The notes: generated from the letters alone by a model not told the origin. 64,000 nt of DNA from CAYOID01 sp964573115 (GCA_964573115.1 CAZNIP010000002.1:1-64000); one strand, 5' to 3'. Positions 8,575 to 16,954 are shown, numbered from the stretch's first letter. Translations and numbers: made by a program.

Positions 8575-9543
8575 ATGCGAGATTTGCAGGACTATATCCA
8601 GGCCTGTCTGCCCCCGATCGAGAGCGAACTCGTCCAGAGTGTGGCCACCATGAATCCTGTGGTCGTCCCTGTGGCCGAGCACATCCTCAAGGCCGGGGGC
8701 AAGAGGCTCAGACCCGTGCTGTGCGTCATGACCGCCCAGGCCCTGGGGCCGGTGAACGAGTCTGTCTATCCTCTGGCCAGCGCCCTGGAACTCATTCATT
8801 CAGCCACCCTGCTCCATGACGATGTCCTGGACAATGCCGAGCGCAGGAGGGGCAGGACAGCAGCCCATCTCCAGTTCGGAGTGACCGAGACCATTCTGGC
8901 CGGGGACGCCCTCCTGGCCATGGCGAACAAGATCATCTCCACCTACAACAGCGTTGAGCTGATGGCTCTGGTTTCAGAGGCGATCTACCAGACGGCCACT
9001 GGGGAGATCCTGGAAATCCAGAGAATGCGCCAGCCTGTCCTGACCCGGGAGCAGTACCTGGAGATCATCGTCGGCAAGACGGCCTTCCTGATCCAGACCT
9101 GCTGCCAGTGCGGGGCGATCTGGTCAGGGGCCTCATCAGAGCTCCTTGAGCAGGCCAGGGTTTTTGGCCTCAATCTGGGCATCGCTTTCCAGCTCGTGGA
9201 CGACGCCCTGGATTACACCGCCATGGAGAGCCGGACAGGAAAGCCTCTGGGAGGTGACCTGCGGGAGGGAAAGCTGACCCTGCCTTTGATCTTTTTTCTG
9301 CAGAGCCTGGAGGAAGAGGACAAGCTGACCATCCTGGACAAGATCAAGGACAAGCGTTTGAGCCAGAATGAGCACCAGCGGATCATGTCCGAAATCCAGT
9401 CCCGGAACCTGGCAGACGAAACGCGCAGCGAAGCCGACCTGTTCCTCCAGAGGGCCGCCGACGCCCTGAGCCGCTTTCCCGGGAACGAATACAGGGACCT
9501 CCTGGAGCAGACCATCGCCTTCATTCGGAACCGGTCCCACTGA
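8575..9543 (+). CDS. Trans-polyprenyl diphosphate synthase (octaprenyl/heptaprenyl type)
   Basis: This enzyme elongates allylic diphosphates with isopentenyl diphosphate to make the long prenyl tail, here presumably of menaquinone. Both aspartate-rich motifs are present: LLHDDVLDNAERRRG (first, DDxxD-like) and FQLVDDALDY (second, DDxxD-like). GGKRLRPVL, the diphosphate-binding segment, lies near the N-terminus. Starting at 8575 gives 322 residues, the usual length for this family. Upstream in-frame ATGs at 8548 and 8491 would add 9 or 28 residues; the 8491 site has AGGGAG 3 nt away and cannot be excluded. Placement between mqnB and mqnA supports a menaquinone role. Confidence 0.9.
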   Translation: MRDLQDYIQACLPPIESELVQSVATMNPVVVPVAEHILKAGGKRLRPVLCVMTAQALGPVNESVYPLASALELIHSATLLHDDVLDNAERRRGRTAAHLQFGVTETILAGDALLAMANKIISTYNSVELMALVSEAIYQTATGEILEIQRMRQPVLTREQYLEIIVGKTAFLIQTCCQCGAIWSGASSELLEQARVFGLNLGIAFQLVDDALDYTAMESRTGKPLGGDLREGKLTLPLIFFLQSLEEEDKLTILDKIKDKRLSQNEHQRIMSEIQSRNLADETRSEADLFLQRAADALSRFPGNEYRDLLEQTIAFIRNRSH

Positions 9544-9544
9544 G

Positions 9545-10414
9545 TCAGTGGAAAAAGGCCAGCCGAGGCACAGAGGTCAGCTCACCTGCCTGGACCAGGG
9601 CCTGATAAAACGCGGTCAGCCCCTGCACTTCCCTGTCCCCGAAGTCGTAGACAAGACCGGAAAAGTATGATTTCAGGCTCTGCCTGTCCAGGATACCCTG
9701 CCTGCTGATCAGGTCGCAGAAGAACTCGATCCTCTGCTGGCCCCAGAGCTTTGAGGCCAGCAGCTTGTCCCTGGCCCTGGCCAGAGCCTCCCCTTTGCTC
9801 ACCAGAGCCGCTCTGCTGACCACCCAGACCCCGAAAATGAACGGCAGTCCGGTCCACTCCAGCCAGGCCTGACCGAGGTCGAGCTGATAGGGATAGGCCT
9901 CCAGGTTCCTGAGCCGCAGGGCCTCGTCTCCAATGGCCAGAAAGGCGGCCGGCGGGGAGGTGCCTTTCAGCTCGGTGTAGATGTCTCCGGTGGTCAACGA
10001 GGCCTGGATGTTGTCTTTGGTCAGAATCAGACGCAGCAGGGCGGCAGAGGTGTGGGTCTGGGAGCTGATGAGCACGGCCCGGCCTCCGAGGTCCTCGAAA
10101 GGGACCGTGCTCAGCAGGAGAACGCTCTGGACCGGACCCTGGCTGCCGATGGCCAGATCGGGAAGGAGGTGGTACTTTTCGAAGTGACGTCCGTACTCGA
10201 TGCTGGAAGCAGAGCTGATATCCAGCTCGCCCGAGGCCATGAGGGTGTTCAGCCTGGCAGGGGGGCCGCTGACGAACCGGAAGTCATTGGGGATGATTCT
10301 GTTCTCCAGGGGATAGTAGATGGGCAGAACATTGAGGTAGCTGATTCTGCCCAGGCGGACCTCAGTGCTGGCCTGCGGCCTGGAAAGAGCAGATTCACGA
10401 GTCGATGCGGGCAT
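9545..10414 (-). CDS. mqnA: Chorismate dehydratase MqnA
   Basis: MqnA converts chorismate to 3-enolpyruvyl-benzoate, the entry step of the futalosine menaquinone pathway. The 289-residue protein is a periplasmic-binding-like fold enzyme. Near its N-terminus it has the family pattern GRISYLNVLPIYYPLE, followed by SGELDISSASSIEYGRH, the SSQTHTSAALLRLIL stretch, and FLAIGDEALRL. It converges tail to tail with the prenyl synthase, with 1 nt between them. Its 5' end overlaps mqnC by 20 nt, so mqnE-mqnC-mqnA look like one transcript on this strand. Confidence 0.93.
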   Translation of the reverse strand: MPASTRESALSRPQASTEVRLGRISYLNVLPIYYPLENRIIPNDFRFVSGPPARLNTLMASGELDISSASSIEYGRHFEKYHLLPDLAIGSQGPVQSVLLLSTVPFEDLGGRAVLISSQTHTSAALLRLILTKDNIQASLTTGDIYTELKGTSPPAAFLAIGDEALRLRNLEAYPYQLDLGQAWLEWTGLPFIFGVWVVSRAALVSKGEALARARDKLLASKLWGQQRIEFFCDLISRQGILDRQSLKSYFSGLVYDFGDREVQGLTAFYQALVQAGELTSVPRLAFFH

Positions 10415-11468
10415 AGTCCATCCGTCTCTGTCTGGGAAGGAAGCCGGCCTGGGCGATGCACGTCTCGATGTCCCGGGCGCTCATGCGGAAACGGACCCCG
10501 GAGGCCGCGACCACGTTCTCCTCGATCATGGTCGAGCCAAAGTCGTTGGCCCCGAAGAACAGGGCCAGCTGGCCGATCTTCGACCCCATGGTCACCCAGG
10601 ACACCTGGAGATTGTCGACATTGTCCAGGACGAGCCTGGAAAGGGCCACGAGGCGAAGGTACTCGATGCTCGTGGCTTTGCGCCCCGGAAGGCGTGTGTT
10701 GTCGGGTTGAAAGGACCAGGGAATGAAAGCCGTGAACCCAGCGGTCTCGTCCTGGAGCTCCCGGATGGCCAGGAGGTGCTGGATTCGTTCCGCCGGGGTT
10801 TCCACATGGCCGAACATCATGGTGGCCGTGGTTCGAAGGCCCAGGTGATGGGCTGTTCGCATGATGTCCAGCCACTGCGCTGCGCTGCACTTGTTTGGGG
10901 ACACGGCCTGCCTGACCCTGTCCACGAGAATTTCAGCCCCGCCGCCAGGAATGGAATCCAGCCCGGCCTGGATGAGCTCCTGGATGACCTCTCTGGGGGA
11001 GAGGCCGGTCAGCTGGGCCAGGTGGGCGATTTCAGGCGGGGAGAAGGCATGGATGTGCAGGTTCGGGAACGCTGTCTTGATCGAGGCCAGCATGTCGGTG
11101 TAGAAGTCCAGGCCCAGGTCGGGATTGTGGCTGCCCTGAAGCAGAATCTGGGTCCCGCCGAGCTCAAGGGTCTCCTCGATCTTGTTGAACAGCTCGCCCC
11201 TGGAGATGACGAAGCCCCCTTCCTGCCCCGGGGCTCGGAAGAAGGCGCAAAAACGGCAGGCGCAGACACAGATGTTCGAGTAATTGATGTTCCGGTCGAC
11301 CACATAGGTGACCACAGGGTCCGGGTGCCTGGCCATGCGCACGGCATGGGCCGCCTGGGCCAGATCGTGGAAGCCGGCCTGACGTTCGAGGGTTCCGGCC
11401 TCTTCAGCCCTGAGGCGATCTCCGCGAACGGCCGCCTCCAGCAGGGATGGGCACGGTGACGGGGTCAT
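10395..11468 (-). CDS. mqnC: Cyclic dehypoxanthinyl futalosine synthase MqnC (radical SAM)
   Basis: MqnC is a radical-SAM cyclase that forms cyclic dehypoxanthinyl futalosine. The 357-residue protein carries the CxxxCxxC cluster motif at C67, C71 and C74 (within NICVCACRFC). It also has the MqnC-type segments GGTQILLQGSHNPDLGLDFY and IPGGGAEILVDRVRQ. The C-terminal FFGANDFGSTMIEENVVAA is typical of this subgroup and distinguishes it from MqnE. The ATG overlaps the mqnE stop by 4 nt, implying translational coupling. The 3' end overlaps mqnA by 20 nt. Confidence 0.93.
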   Translation of the reverse strand: MTPSPCPSLLEAAVRGDRLRAEEAGTLERQAGFHDLAQAAHAVRMARHPDPVVTYVVDRNINYSNICVCACRFCAFFRAPGQEGGFVISRGELFNKIEETLELGGTQILLQGSHNPDLGLDFYTDMLASIKTAFPNLHIHAFSPPEIAHLAQLTGLSPREVIQELIQAGLDSIPGGGAEILVDRVRQAVSPNKCSAAQWLDIMRTAHHLGLRTTATMMFGHVETPAERIQHLLAIRELQDETAGFTAFIPWSFQPDNTRLPGRKATSIEYLRLVALSRLVLDNVDNLQVSWVTMGSKIGQLALFFGANDFGSTMIEENVVAASGVRFRMSARDIETCIAQAGFLPRQRRMDYARIDS

Positions 11469-12580
11469 GGGGTTCCTGCCTGGTGCAGAGGGGTGATGTC
11501 CTCAAAGAGTCCGTTGCGCTGGACAGGCTCCAGGCCGCAGCCAACGATCATCCGCTCCAGCTCCTGCCTGGACAGGACCTGCGGGGAGTCAGCCCCGGCC
11601 ATGTGGCCGATCTTCTCCTCAACCACGGTGCCGTCGAGGTCGTTGGCCCCAAAGTAGAGGGCGGCCTGAGCCTGCTTCAGACCGAGCATGACCCAATAGC
11701 TCTTGATGTGCAGAACATTGTCCAGCATGAGCCTGGAGACGGCGATGGTCCTCAGTTCCTCGATGCCGCAGATCGGCTGGATGTCCTTCATGGGGTTGCC
11801 TTTGGTCAAAAACGGCAGGGGGATGAAGCACAGAAAACCGCCGGTCTGGTCCTGGAGCCTGCGCAGGCGGTCCAGGTGGTCCAGCCTGTGGTCAATGGAC
11901 TCCAGATGGCCGAAGAGCATGGTGCAGTTGGTCCTCAGGCCCATGGCATGGGCCTGGGCGTGGATCTCCAGCCACTGTTCGCTGCTGGCCTTGTTGGGAC
12001 AGATGCGGTGTCGGATGCCTGGATCGAAGATCTCGGCCCCCCCACCGGCCAGCATGTCCAGCCCGGCCTGTTTGAGCCTGGCCAGAACGTCCCTGGTAGA
12101 GATGGATTCCAGCCTGGCGAAGTGATCGATCTCCACAGCGGTGAAGCACTTCAGGGTCGCCCCAGGGCGGAGCTGGCGAATCATCCCCAGCATGGCCTCA
12201 AACGTCTCCAGCCTCAGCTCCGGATGACATCCGCCGACGATATGGACCTCAGAGATGGGCTCACTCAGGTGGTCCCGGATTTTCTGCTCCATCTCCTCCA
12301 GGGAGAGGACGAAGCCGCCTGGCTGGCCCTTGCGGCGATGGTAGGAGCAGAAACGGCAGCTGTTGATGCAGATGTTGGTGTAGTTGAGCTGCTGGTTGAG
12401 GACAAAGGTGGTCCTGGCCTGGTGTCGCCTGGTCCGGGCCAGATGCGCCAGGGAACCGACCGCAGTCGGGTCGGGGCACTGGAAAAGGCGCCGTCCGTCG
12501 TCCAGGCTCAAACGGACATCCCGGAGGATCTTGTCCCGGATGTCCCCCAGGTCGAAGTCTTTGGCTGGCGTGATCTGCAT
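11465..12580 (-). CDS. mqnE: Aminodeoxyfutalosine synthase MqnE (radical SAM)
   Basis: MqnE joins the MqnA product to the SAM-derived adenosyl group to give aminodeoxyfutalosine. The CxxxCxxC motif is at C71, C75 and C78 when counted from the chosen start (within NICINSCRFC). Other marks are EVHIVGGCHPELRLETFEAM, DMLAGGGAEIFDPGIRH and the C-terminal YFGANDLDGTVVEEKIGHMAG. The ATG at 12580 places the conserved LGDIRDKIL segment near residue 10, as in homologues, and gives 371 residues. An upstream GTG at 12613 would add 11 residues. Neither start has a strong Shine-Dalgarno sequence. Confidence 0.92.
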   Translation of the reverse strand: MQITPAKDFDLGDIRDKILRDVRLSLDDGRRLFQCPDPTAVGSLAHLARTRRHQARTTFVLNQQLNYTNICINSCRFCSYHRRKGQPGGFVLSLEEMEQKIRDHLSEPISEVHIVGGCHPELRLETFEAMLGMIRQLRPGATLKCFTAVEIDHFARLESISTRDVLARLKQAGLDMLAGGGAEIFDPGIRHRICPNKASSEQWLEIHAQAHAMGLRTNCTMLFGHLESIDHRLDHLDRLRRLQDQTGGFLCFIPLPFLTKGNPMKDIQPICGIEELRTIAVSRLMLDNVLHIKSYWVMLGLKQAQAALYFGANDLDGTVVEEKIGHMAGADSPQVLSRQELERMIVGCGLEPVQRNGLFEDITPLHQAGTP

Positions 12581-12659
12581 GAGAGAGTCCGTTGTTGTGA
12601 AGGGGGAACGCACCGGCAGATGCGCTGTGAACCGGGCCTACTTTGACTCCTCCAGCCAC

Positions 12660-12684
12660 AGGGGTCAAGTCTGTTGAAACCCCT
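12660..12684. other. Intergenic hairpin between mqnE and mqnD
   Basis: AGGGGT and ACCCCT form a stem around a 13-nt loop in the divergent mqnE/mqnD gap (12581-12822). An internal CAA/TTG pairing could extend it. There is no T tract, so it is not an obvious terminator. The rest of this gap shows a short CCGCTG/CAGCGG hairpin and no clear promoter. Confidence 0.3.
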
Positions 12685-12822
12685 GAACGGCTGGTTCACC
12701 CTCTGGCATCCTGCCGCTGACAGCGGCGGCAGAGACCTGTGGCCTGCAGAAGAGCCGTGTGATAGACCTCAACACGTGGCACGACGTTGAACCACCTCAG
12801 GAAACGATCTCAGGAGCGGCCC

Positions 12823-13638
12823 ATGAAGACGACCTTGAGCCTGGGCATTTCCCCCTGCCCCAACGACACCTATATTTTCTACGCCATGGTCCATGGGAGG
12901 GTCGGGCTGGCCCCCTTTTCCCTGAAGACCACCCTGGCCGACGTTCAGGAGCTCAATCTTGCCGCCAGGGAGGGCCGATTTGACATCGTCAAGATTTCAG
13001 CCGCTGCTTACGGCCGGGTTCAGGACCGCTACACCCTGCTCAAGGCAGGGGGGGCCCTAGGGCGGGGCTGCGGCCCCCTTCTGGTGGCCCGTCCGGGGTT
13101 CAGGCCTGCCGACCTGTCCAGGGCCCTGGTCGCCCTGCCTGGTGAACTGACCACGGCCAGTCTCCTGCTCAGGCTGCACGGGGTCCATCAGGGGGCAAGG
13201 CTGGAGATGCGCTACGACAGGATCATGGACGCCGTTGTCGCAGGTCAGGCCGATGCGGGTCTGGTGATCCATGAGGGCCGGTTCACCTACCCGGCCCTCG
13301 GGCTGGAAAAGGTTCTGGATCTTGGCCAGTGGTGGGAACGCGAGACCGGCCTGCCCATTCCCCTCGGGGTCATTGCCGTCAAATCGGAGCTCGGCCCTGA
13401 GCTCGCCAGCTGGGTCGAGGAACGGATCCGGGACAGCCTGGACTTCGCCAGGAACCACAGGGACACGGCCTGGCCCTACATTCAGTCCAATGCCCAGGAA
13501 ATGGCCACGACAACCATCGAGGAGCACATCGAGACCTTTGTGACCGACTATTCACGGGATCTGGGGCAGGACGGCCTCCAGGCGGTGCGCAGGCTGCTCC
13601 AGGCCGGGGCAGACCAGGAGGCCTCGTATGAAACTTGA
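12823..13638 (+). CDS. mqnD: 1,4-dihydroxy-6-naphthoate synthase MqnD
   Basis: MqnD converts cyclic dehypoxanthinyl futalosine to 1,4-dihydroxy-6-naphthoate. The 271-residue protein starts with the family signature LSLGISPCPNDTYIFYAM. It also has the AAREGRFDIVKISAAAYG segment and AGLVIHEGRFTYPALGL with the catalytic-region histidine. ATG 12823 is preceded by AGGAG at 7 nt spacing; a TTG at 12787 would add 12 residues and is less likely. The last five residues and stop (ASYET then TGA) lie in the left edge of a dispersed repeat whose counterpart also ends gltX. It is divergent from mqnECA. Confidence 0.93.
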   Translation: MKTTLSLGISPCPNDTYIFYAMVHGRVGLAPFSLKTTLADVQELNLAAREGRFDIVKISAAAYGRVQDRYTLLKAGGALGRGCGPLLVARPGFRPADLSRALVALPGELTTASLLLRLHGVHQGARLEMRYDRIMDAVVAGQADAGLVIHEGRFTYPALGLEKVLDLGQWWERETGLPIPLGVIAVKSELGPELASWVEERIRDSLDFARNHRDTAWPYIQSNAQEMATTTIEEHIETFVTDYSRDLGQDGLQAVRRLLQAGADQEASYET

Positions 13639-13844
13639 TCACAGGTGTTCGGGTTTCAGGTGTCGGATTCAAAAAAGCTGACATTCAAGCAAGTGAAGTC
13701 ATCATGCAGACGTTTCTTCACCGATCAAACTGGCCGAGTTGGGTGTCATCAAGTGAAGAGTCGATCTTTCTTTTCTCCCATCCACCTTCAACCCTCAACC
13801 TTCGACCTTCAGCGCAGCCAGCGGCAGCGCTGAAACCTGTCATG
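13623..13844 (+). repeat. Composite dispersed intergenic repeat, copy 1 (full)
   Basis: The element begins inside the mqnD 3' end (CTCGTATGAAACTTGATCAC). It continues through GCAGACGTTTCTTCACC, GATCAAACTGGCCGAGTTGG and CCATCCACCTTCAACCC, then a pyrimidine-rich CAACCTTCGACCTTC tract. It ends with an imperfect palindrome CAGCGCAGCCAGCGGCAGCG. Closely similar modules lie at 22389-22640 (inverted), 31722-31864, 42856-43045 and 61457-61582 (inverted), and partly at 27411-27602. It fills the gap between mqnD and the U32 gene. Any reading frames in it are fortuitous. Confidence 0.8.
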
Positions 13845-13862
13845 CCAGGGCTTTACAGGTGA

Positions 13863-15110
13863 TCACCCTTCAGGGGCCAGGCGCAGCAGCCGCCATGTGG
13901 CCAGTTGGGGATGATCGCAGCGCAGCCGGGCCTCCTGGCCGGAATGGACCACGTCCAGCCTGGCCCCGGAGGGTGATTCCAGGACGTAGTCTCCCGGACT
14001 GAGGCGGGGCCGTTCCAGGCCCGGAACCAGGATATGCACCGGTTTCGAGCTCTCCCACCTGGATTTGACCCTGACGGGCCATTCGGCTTCCCGGCGGCCT
14101 TGGCCAAGCTGGGCCAGCACCGGACGTGGTTCAGAGACCTCCCCTGGCTGGTGGAAGATCCTCTTTCTGGGCAGAGTCAGCCCGGTGCCCAGCGCTCTGG
14201 AGGAGGCCTGGGCCAGCTCCTGGAGGTAGGTCCCCGGCCTGAAGGTCCCGGCATGGAGATCTTTCAGGGCCGTGACATAGACATCGAGGACCTGGGCCAG
14301 ATAGAGGCTGGTCTTCATGCGGCCTTCGATTTTCAGGGCATCGATGCCGTTCCTGGCAAACCAGGCCAGATACTTGACCAGACAGAGGTCCTCGCTGGCC
14401 AGGAGCCTGGTGTAGGGCTGGCCCCGGACCACTTCCCACACAGGCTGTCCCGGCCGCCTGCGTTCTTCCAGGGCCACTCCGGTCACCTTGTATTCGAACC
14501 TGCAGGGATGGGTGCACAGGCCCAGGTTGGCCGGTCTCTGATTGAGATGGGCGCTCATGAGGCATCGGCCGGAGAGGGCCATGCACATGGCCCCGTGGAC
14601 AAAGACCTCCAGCTCCATGTCCGGGGCCCTGCTCCGGATGGTCCGGATGGACGGGAGGTTCAGCTCCCGGGCCAGATTGACCCGGCGAACCCCCTGGCGC
14701 TGCCAGAAGAGGACTGAAGAGGCGTTGGACGTGTTGGCCTGGGTGCTGAGATGGATGGGCACGGTGGGGGCCATGTCCCGGGCCAGGTCGAGGACACCGG
14801 GGTCGGCAACGATGAGCCCGTCAAGATCCATGCCGGCCAAGCGGCTCAGGTCCTCCCTGATCCGGGCAAGATGCCTGTCCTGGGCCAGGATGTTCAGACA
14901 GTAGTAGAGTCTGACCTGATGCTCACGGGTCCGCTTCCTGGCCAGACAGAGCTCGTCCCAGGAAAAGCCGTGGCCCTGAGCCCGGAGGTTGAAATCCTCC
15001 CCTCCGAGGTAGACGGCATCAGCACCATAGCACAGGGCGGTTTCCAGGCGCTCGAAGTTGCCGGCCGGGGCGAGGAGCTCCGGGCGGTTCAGATCCGTTC
15101 GGTGACCCAT
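13863..15110 (-). CDS. Peptidase U32 family protein (RNA-hydroxylation type)
   Basis: U32 family members act in tRNA or rRNA hydroxylation and in ubiquinone hydroxylation in E. coli (TrhP, RlhA, UbiU); proteolysis is doubtful. The 415-residue protein starts with PELLAPAGNFERLETALCYGADAVYLGG. It carries the family signature in EVFVHGAMCMALSGRCLMSAH, shortly followed by further cysteines (NLGLCTHPCRFEY) that likely bind an iron-sulfur cluster. The EGRMKTSLYLAQVLDVY segment is also typical. It overlaps the upstream PHP gene by 22 nt, so the two are co-transcribed. TrhP-like tRNA U34 hydroxylation is the closest guess, not proven. Confidence 0.85.
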   Translation of the reverse strand: MGHRTDLNRPELLAPAGNFERLETALCYGADAVYLGGEDFNLRAQGHGFSWDELCLARKRTREHQVRLYYCLNILAQDRHLARIREDLSRLAGMDLDGLIVADPGVLDLARDMAPTVPIHLSTQANTSNASSVLFWQRQGVRRVNLARELNLPSIRTIRSRAPDMELEVFVHGAMCMALSGRCLMSAHLNQRPANLGLCTHPCRFEYKVTGVALEERRRPGQPVWEVVRGQPYTRLLASEDLCLVKYLAWFARNGIDALKIEGRMKTSLYLAQVLDVYVTALKDLHAGTFRPGTYLQELAQASSRALGTGLTLPRKRIFHQPGEVSEPRPVLAQLGQGRREAEWPVRVKSRWESSKPVHILVPGLERPRLSPGDYVLESPSGARLDVVHSGQEARLRCDHPQLATWRLLRLAPEG

Positions 15111-15961
15111 AAGCCGTGGTGTCTGCGGTCATCTTTCATGGCCTGCAGCAGGTCGTAGGGCAGAGAGAGGTTGGAGCGTCCAGTGCCGAGATGGATGTCG
15201 GGTTTGACGCTGCCGTGGAAATCCGATCCGCCGCTGACCAGGAGGTCGAACTCCCTGCAGAGCTGCAGGTAGAGAGCGGTCTTTCCAGGTGTGTGCTCGG
15301 GATAGTGGGCTTCCAGTCCATGGAGGCCCAGGCCCTTGAGCCGCTCAAGCTCGCTCCTGAGCTCGCTCTCGGACATCTTGAGGGTGAAGGGGTGGGCCAG
15401 AATCACGGTCGCCCCCTCTCTGTTGAGGATGTCCAGGGCCACCTCCGGAGTCAGCTTGTCCTTGGGGACATAGGCCCTGCCTTTGGGCCCGATGTACTCG
15501 TCAAAGGCCTCCTGGATGTCCCTGACCGCCCCCTTGTCCATGAGGATCCTGGCGATGTGCGGCCGGCCGATGGAGGCATCCCCGGCCAGGTCCCTGACCT
15601 CCTGGTAATCGATGTCGATGCCTGCCTTCTGCAGGGCCTGGATGATCCTCTCATTTCTGGAATGCCGACGCTCCCGGAGATAGACCAGCTTTTCAGTCAG
15701 GATTCTGGGCTGGACCGGCAGCCACAGACCGACGATGTGCATCTGTCCTTTGGGATAGTCGACACTGAGCTCACACCCGGGGACGATTTCCAGTCCCAGG
15801 CGCTGCCCTGCAGTCATGGCCTCTTCCAGACCGTTGGTGGTGTCGTGATCGGTCAGGGCCATGGCCTGAAGCCCTGCCCGCTTGGCTTCCGCAACCAGCT
15901 CCCCAGGGGAGAACGTCCCGTCGGAAGCGGTGCTGTGGGTGTGAAGGTCGATATCTGACAT
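15089..15961 (-). CDS. PHP-domain phosphoesterase (TrpH/RNase AM-like)
   Basis: PHP-domain proteins of this size hydrolyse 3',5'-nucleoside bisphosphates or trim RNA 5' ends (E. coli YciV/RNase AM). The 290-residue protein has the metal-binding DLHTHSTASDGTFSP at residues 4-18. ALTDHDTTNGL, IVPGCELSVDYP, GRPHIARIL and the C-terminal SGGSDFHGSVKP supply the other metal ligands. It is the first gene of a two-gene minus-strand unit with the U32 protein, overlapping by 22 nt. It is a stand-alone PHP protein, not a polymerase domain. The exact substrate is inferred from the family. Confidence 0.87.
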   Translation of the reverse strand: MSDIDLHTHSTASDGTFSPGELVAEAKRAGLQAMALTDHDTTNGLEEAMTAGQRLGLEIVPGCELSVDYPKGQMHIVGLWLPVQPRILTEKLVYLRERRHSRNERIIQALQKAGIDIDYQEVRDLAGDASIGRPHIARILMDKGAVRDIQEAFDEYIGPKGRAYVPKDKLTPEVALDILNREGATVILAHPFTLKMSESELRSELERLKGLGLHGLEAHYPEHTPGKTALYLQLCREFDLLVSGGSDFHGSVKPDIHLGTGRSNLSLPYDLLQAMKDDRRHHGLWVTERI

Positions 15962-16221
15962 CTTGATTCTCCGGATCAGGTTGTGTAGGAGCTAGAGTCA
16001 TTGAGGCCGCCTCGTCCTGAGGCATGAGACTGGCGGTTGTGGACGTGCTGCCCTGACAGGGTCCCAGAGTGTCAAGGCGACTGTCGGGGGCGGCGATGCC
16101 CGCAGCCGGAAAACAGGTCCCCTCTTCCTGGGGGGGCAGTGTCGGGCGGCCCATTCATACCGCAGGGCGTCTCAGGAGACAAGTGCGGTCACCAGAACAC
16201 AGCCCACACAAGGAGGAGCAC

Positions 16222-16419
16222 ATGGCCCTGAACAAGGAACTGCTGGATATCCTGGCCTGTCCGAAGTGCAAGGGGGACCTGGAGCTGACTGCGGCTCAGG
16301 ACGGCTTGATCTGCTCGAGCTGCGACGTGGTCTACCCAATCCGGGAAGACATTCCGATCATGCTCATTGAAGAGGCCATCCCACTGTCCACGTGGCAGCA
16401 GGACAGCGACGACACCTGA
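16222..16419 (+). CDS. Trm112-family small zinc protein
   Basis: This 65-residue protein belongs to the Trm112/UPF0434 family. In eukaryotes and archaea these act as activators of methyltransferases; the bacterial role is not settled. It has two CxxC pairs, C13/C16 (ACPKC) and C31/C34 (CSSC), which form the zinc ribbon. They are followed by the family motif VVYPIREDIPIML. The ATG is preceded by AGGAGGAG at good spacing; longer frames upstream lack a Shine-Dalgarno sequence. It sits alone before the heat-shock genes, with a promoter-like sequence in the gap that follows. Confidence 0.88.
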   Translation: MALNKELLDILACPKCKGDLELTAAQDGLICSSCDVVYPIREDIPIMLIEEAIPLSTWQQDSDDT

Positions 16420-16441
16420 AGCAAAATTTTTCGGCCCGGTC

Positions 16442-16469
16442 TTGACACCTCCGTGAAAGTGCTTACAAA
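16442..16469 (+). promoter_or_regulatory. Promoter for the tandem hsp20 genes
   Basis: TTGACA (16442-16447) is followed after 16 nt by TACAAA (16464-16469), about 55 nt before the first hsp20 start codon. The -35 is perfect for a housekeeping sigma factor. The preceding C (CTTGACA) also resembles heat-shock -35 elements, but no CCCCAT-like -10 is present. No CIRCE element was seen. Confidence 0.5.
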
Positions 16470-16524
16470 GAGGTTGTGCTCAAAATCTGCTGTAGTTTTT
16501 AAATAACTGCAAGGAGGTGTCAAT

Positions 16525-16941
16525 ATGGTTTTGGATTTCAGTACACTCTATGATTTCCCCCGGAATATAGAAAGATTCTTCGATGACTACTGGAGCCCTT
16601 TGAACATCAGTCAACGTCGCGTGGCCTATCCTCCATTGAATATCAGTGAAGATGAGAACAACATCTACGTTCGAGCTGAAGTCCCTGGATCAAATATTGA
16701 AGATATTGACGTCACTCTTTCTGATAAAAGTCTGATCATTAAAGGCGAGAAAAAGTCAGAGGAAGGTCGTTATTTCAGACAGGAAAGACCGACAGGGTCT
16801 TTTCAACGCATCATCAATCTCAATGTAGAAATATCCAGAGAGAGCATCAAAGCGTCAATGAAAAATGGTTTGCTGGAAATAGTTCTCCCCAAGTCTGAAG
16901 AGACCAAACCAAAGCAGATCAGCATTGATGTTGGCGAATAA
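16525..16941 (+). CDS. Hsp20/alpha-crystallin small heat-shock protein (first of pair)
   Basis: This is an ATP-independent holdase that binds unfolding proteins in the cytoplasm. The 138-residue protein has the alpha-crystallin domain from about residue 44 to 135, with IYVRAEVPGSNIEDIDVTLS and the conserved C-terminal KNGLLEIVLPKSEE (GxLxxxxPK pattern). The start follows AAGGAGG. Its base composition is visibly more AT-rich than the neighbouring genes, with many A/T-ending codons, which may mean later acquisition. The second hsp20 follows 13 nt downstream, forming a bicistronic unit with a terminator after it. Confidence 0.95.
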   Translation: MVLDFSTLYDFPRNIERFFDDYWSPLNISQRRVAYPPLNISEDENNIYVRAEVPGSNIEDIDVTLSDKSLIIKGEKKSEEGRYFRQERPTGSFQRIINLNVEISRESIKASMKNGLLEIVLPKSEETKPKQISIDVGE

Positions 16942-16954
16942 TGGAGGGTCAGTC

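Noticed and set aside
12776..12792. TGGCACGACGTTGAAC before mqnD as a sigma54 promoter
   Set aside because: The -24 half is perfect but the GC of the -12 half is missing at the required 10-nt spacing.
16420..16524. CIRCE operator before the hsp20 pair
   Set aside because: No 9-bp inverted TTAGCACTC-like repeat is present in the leader.
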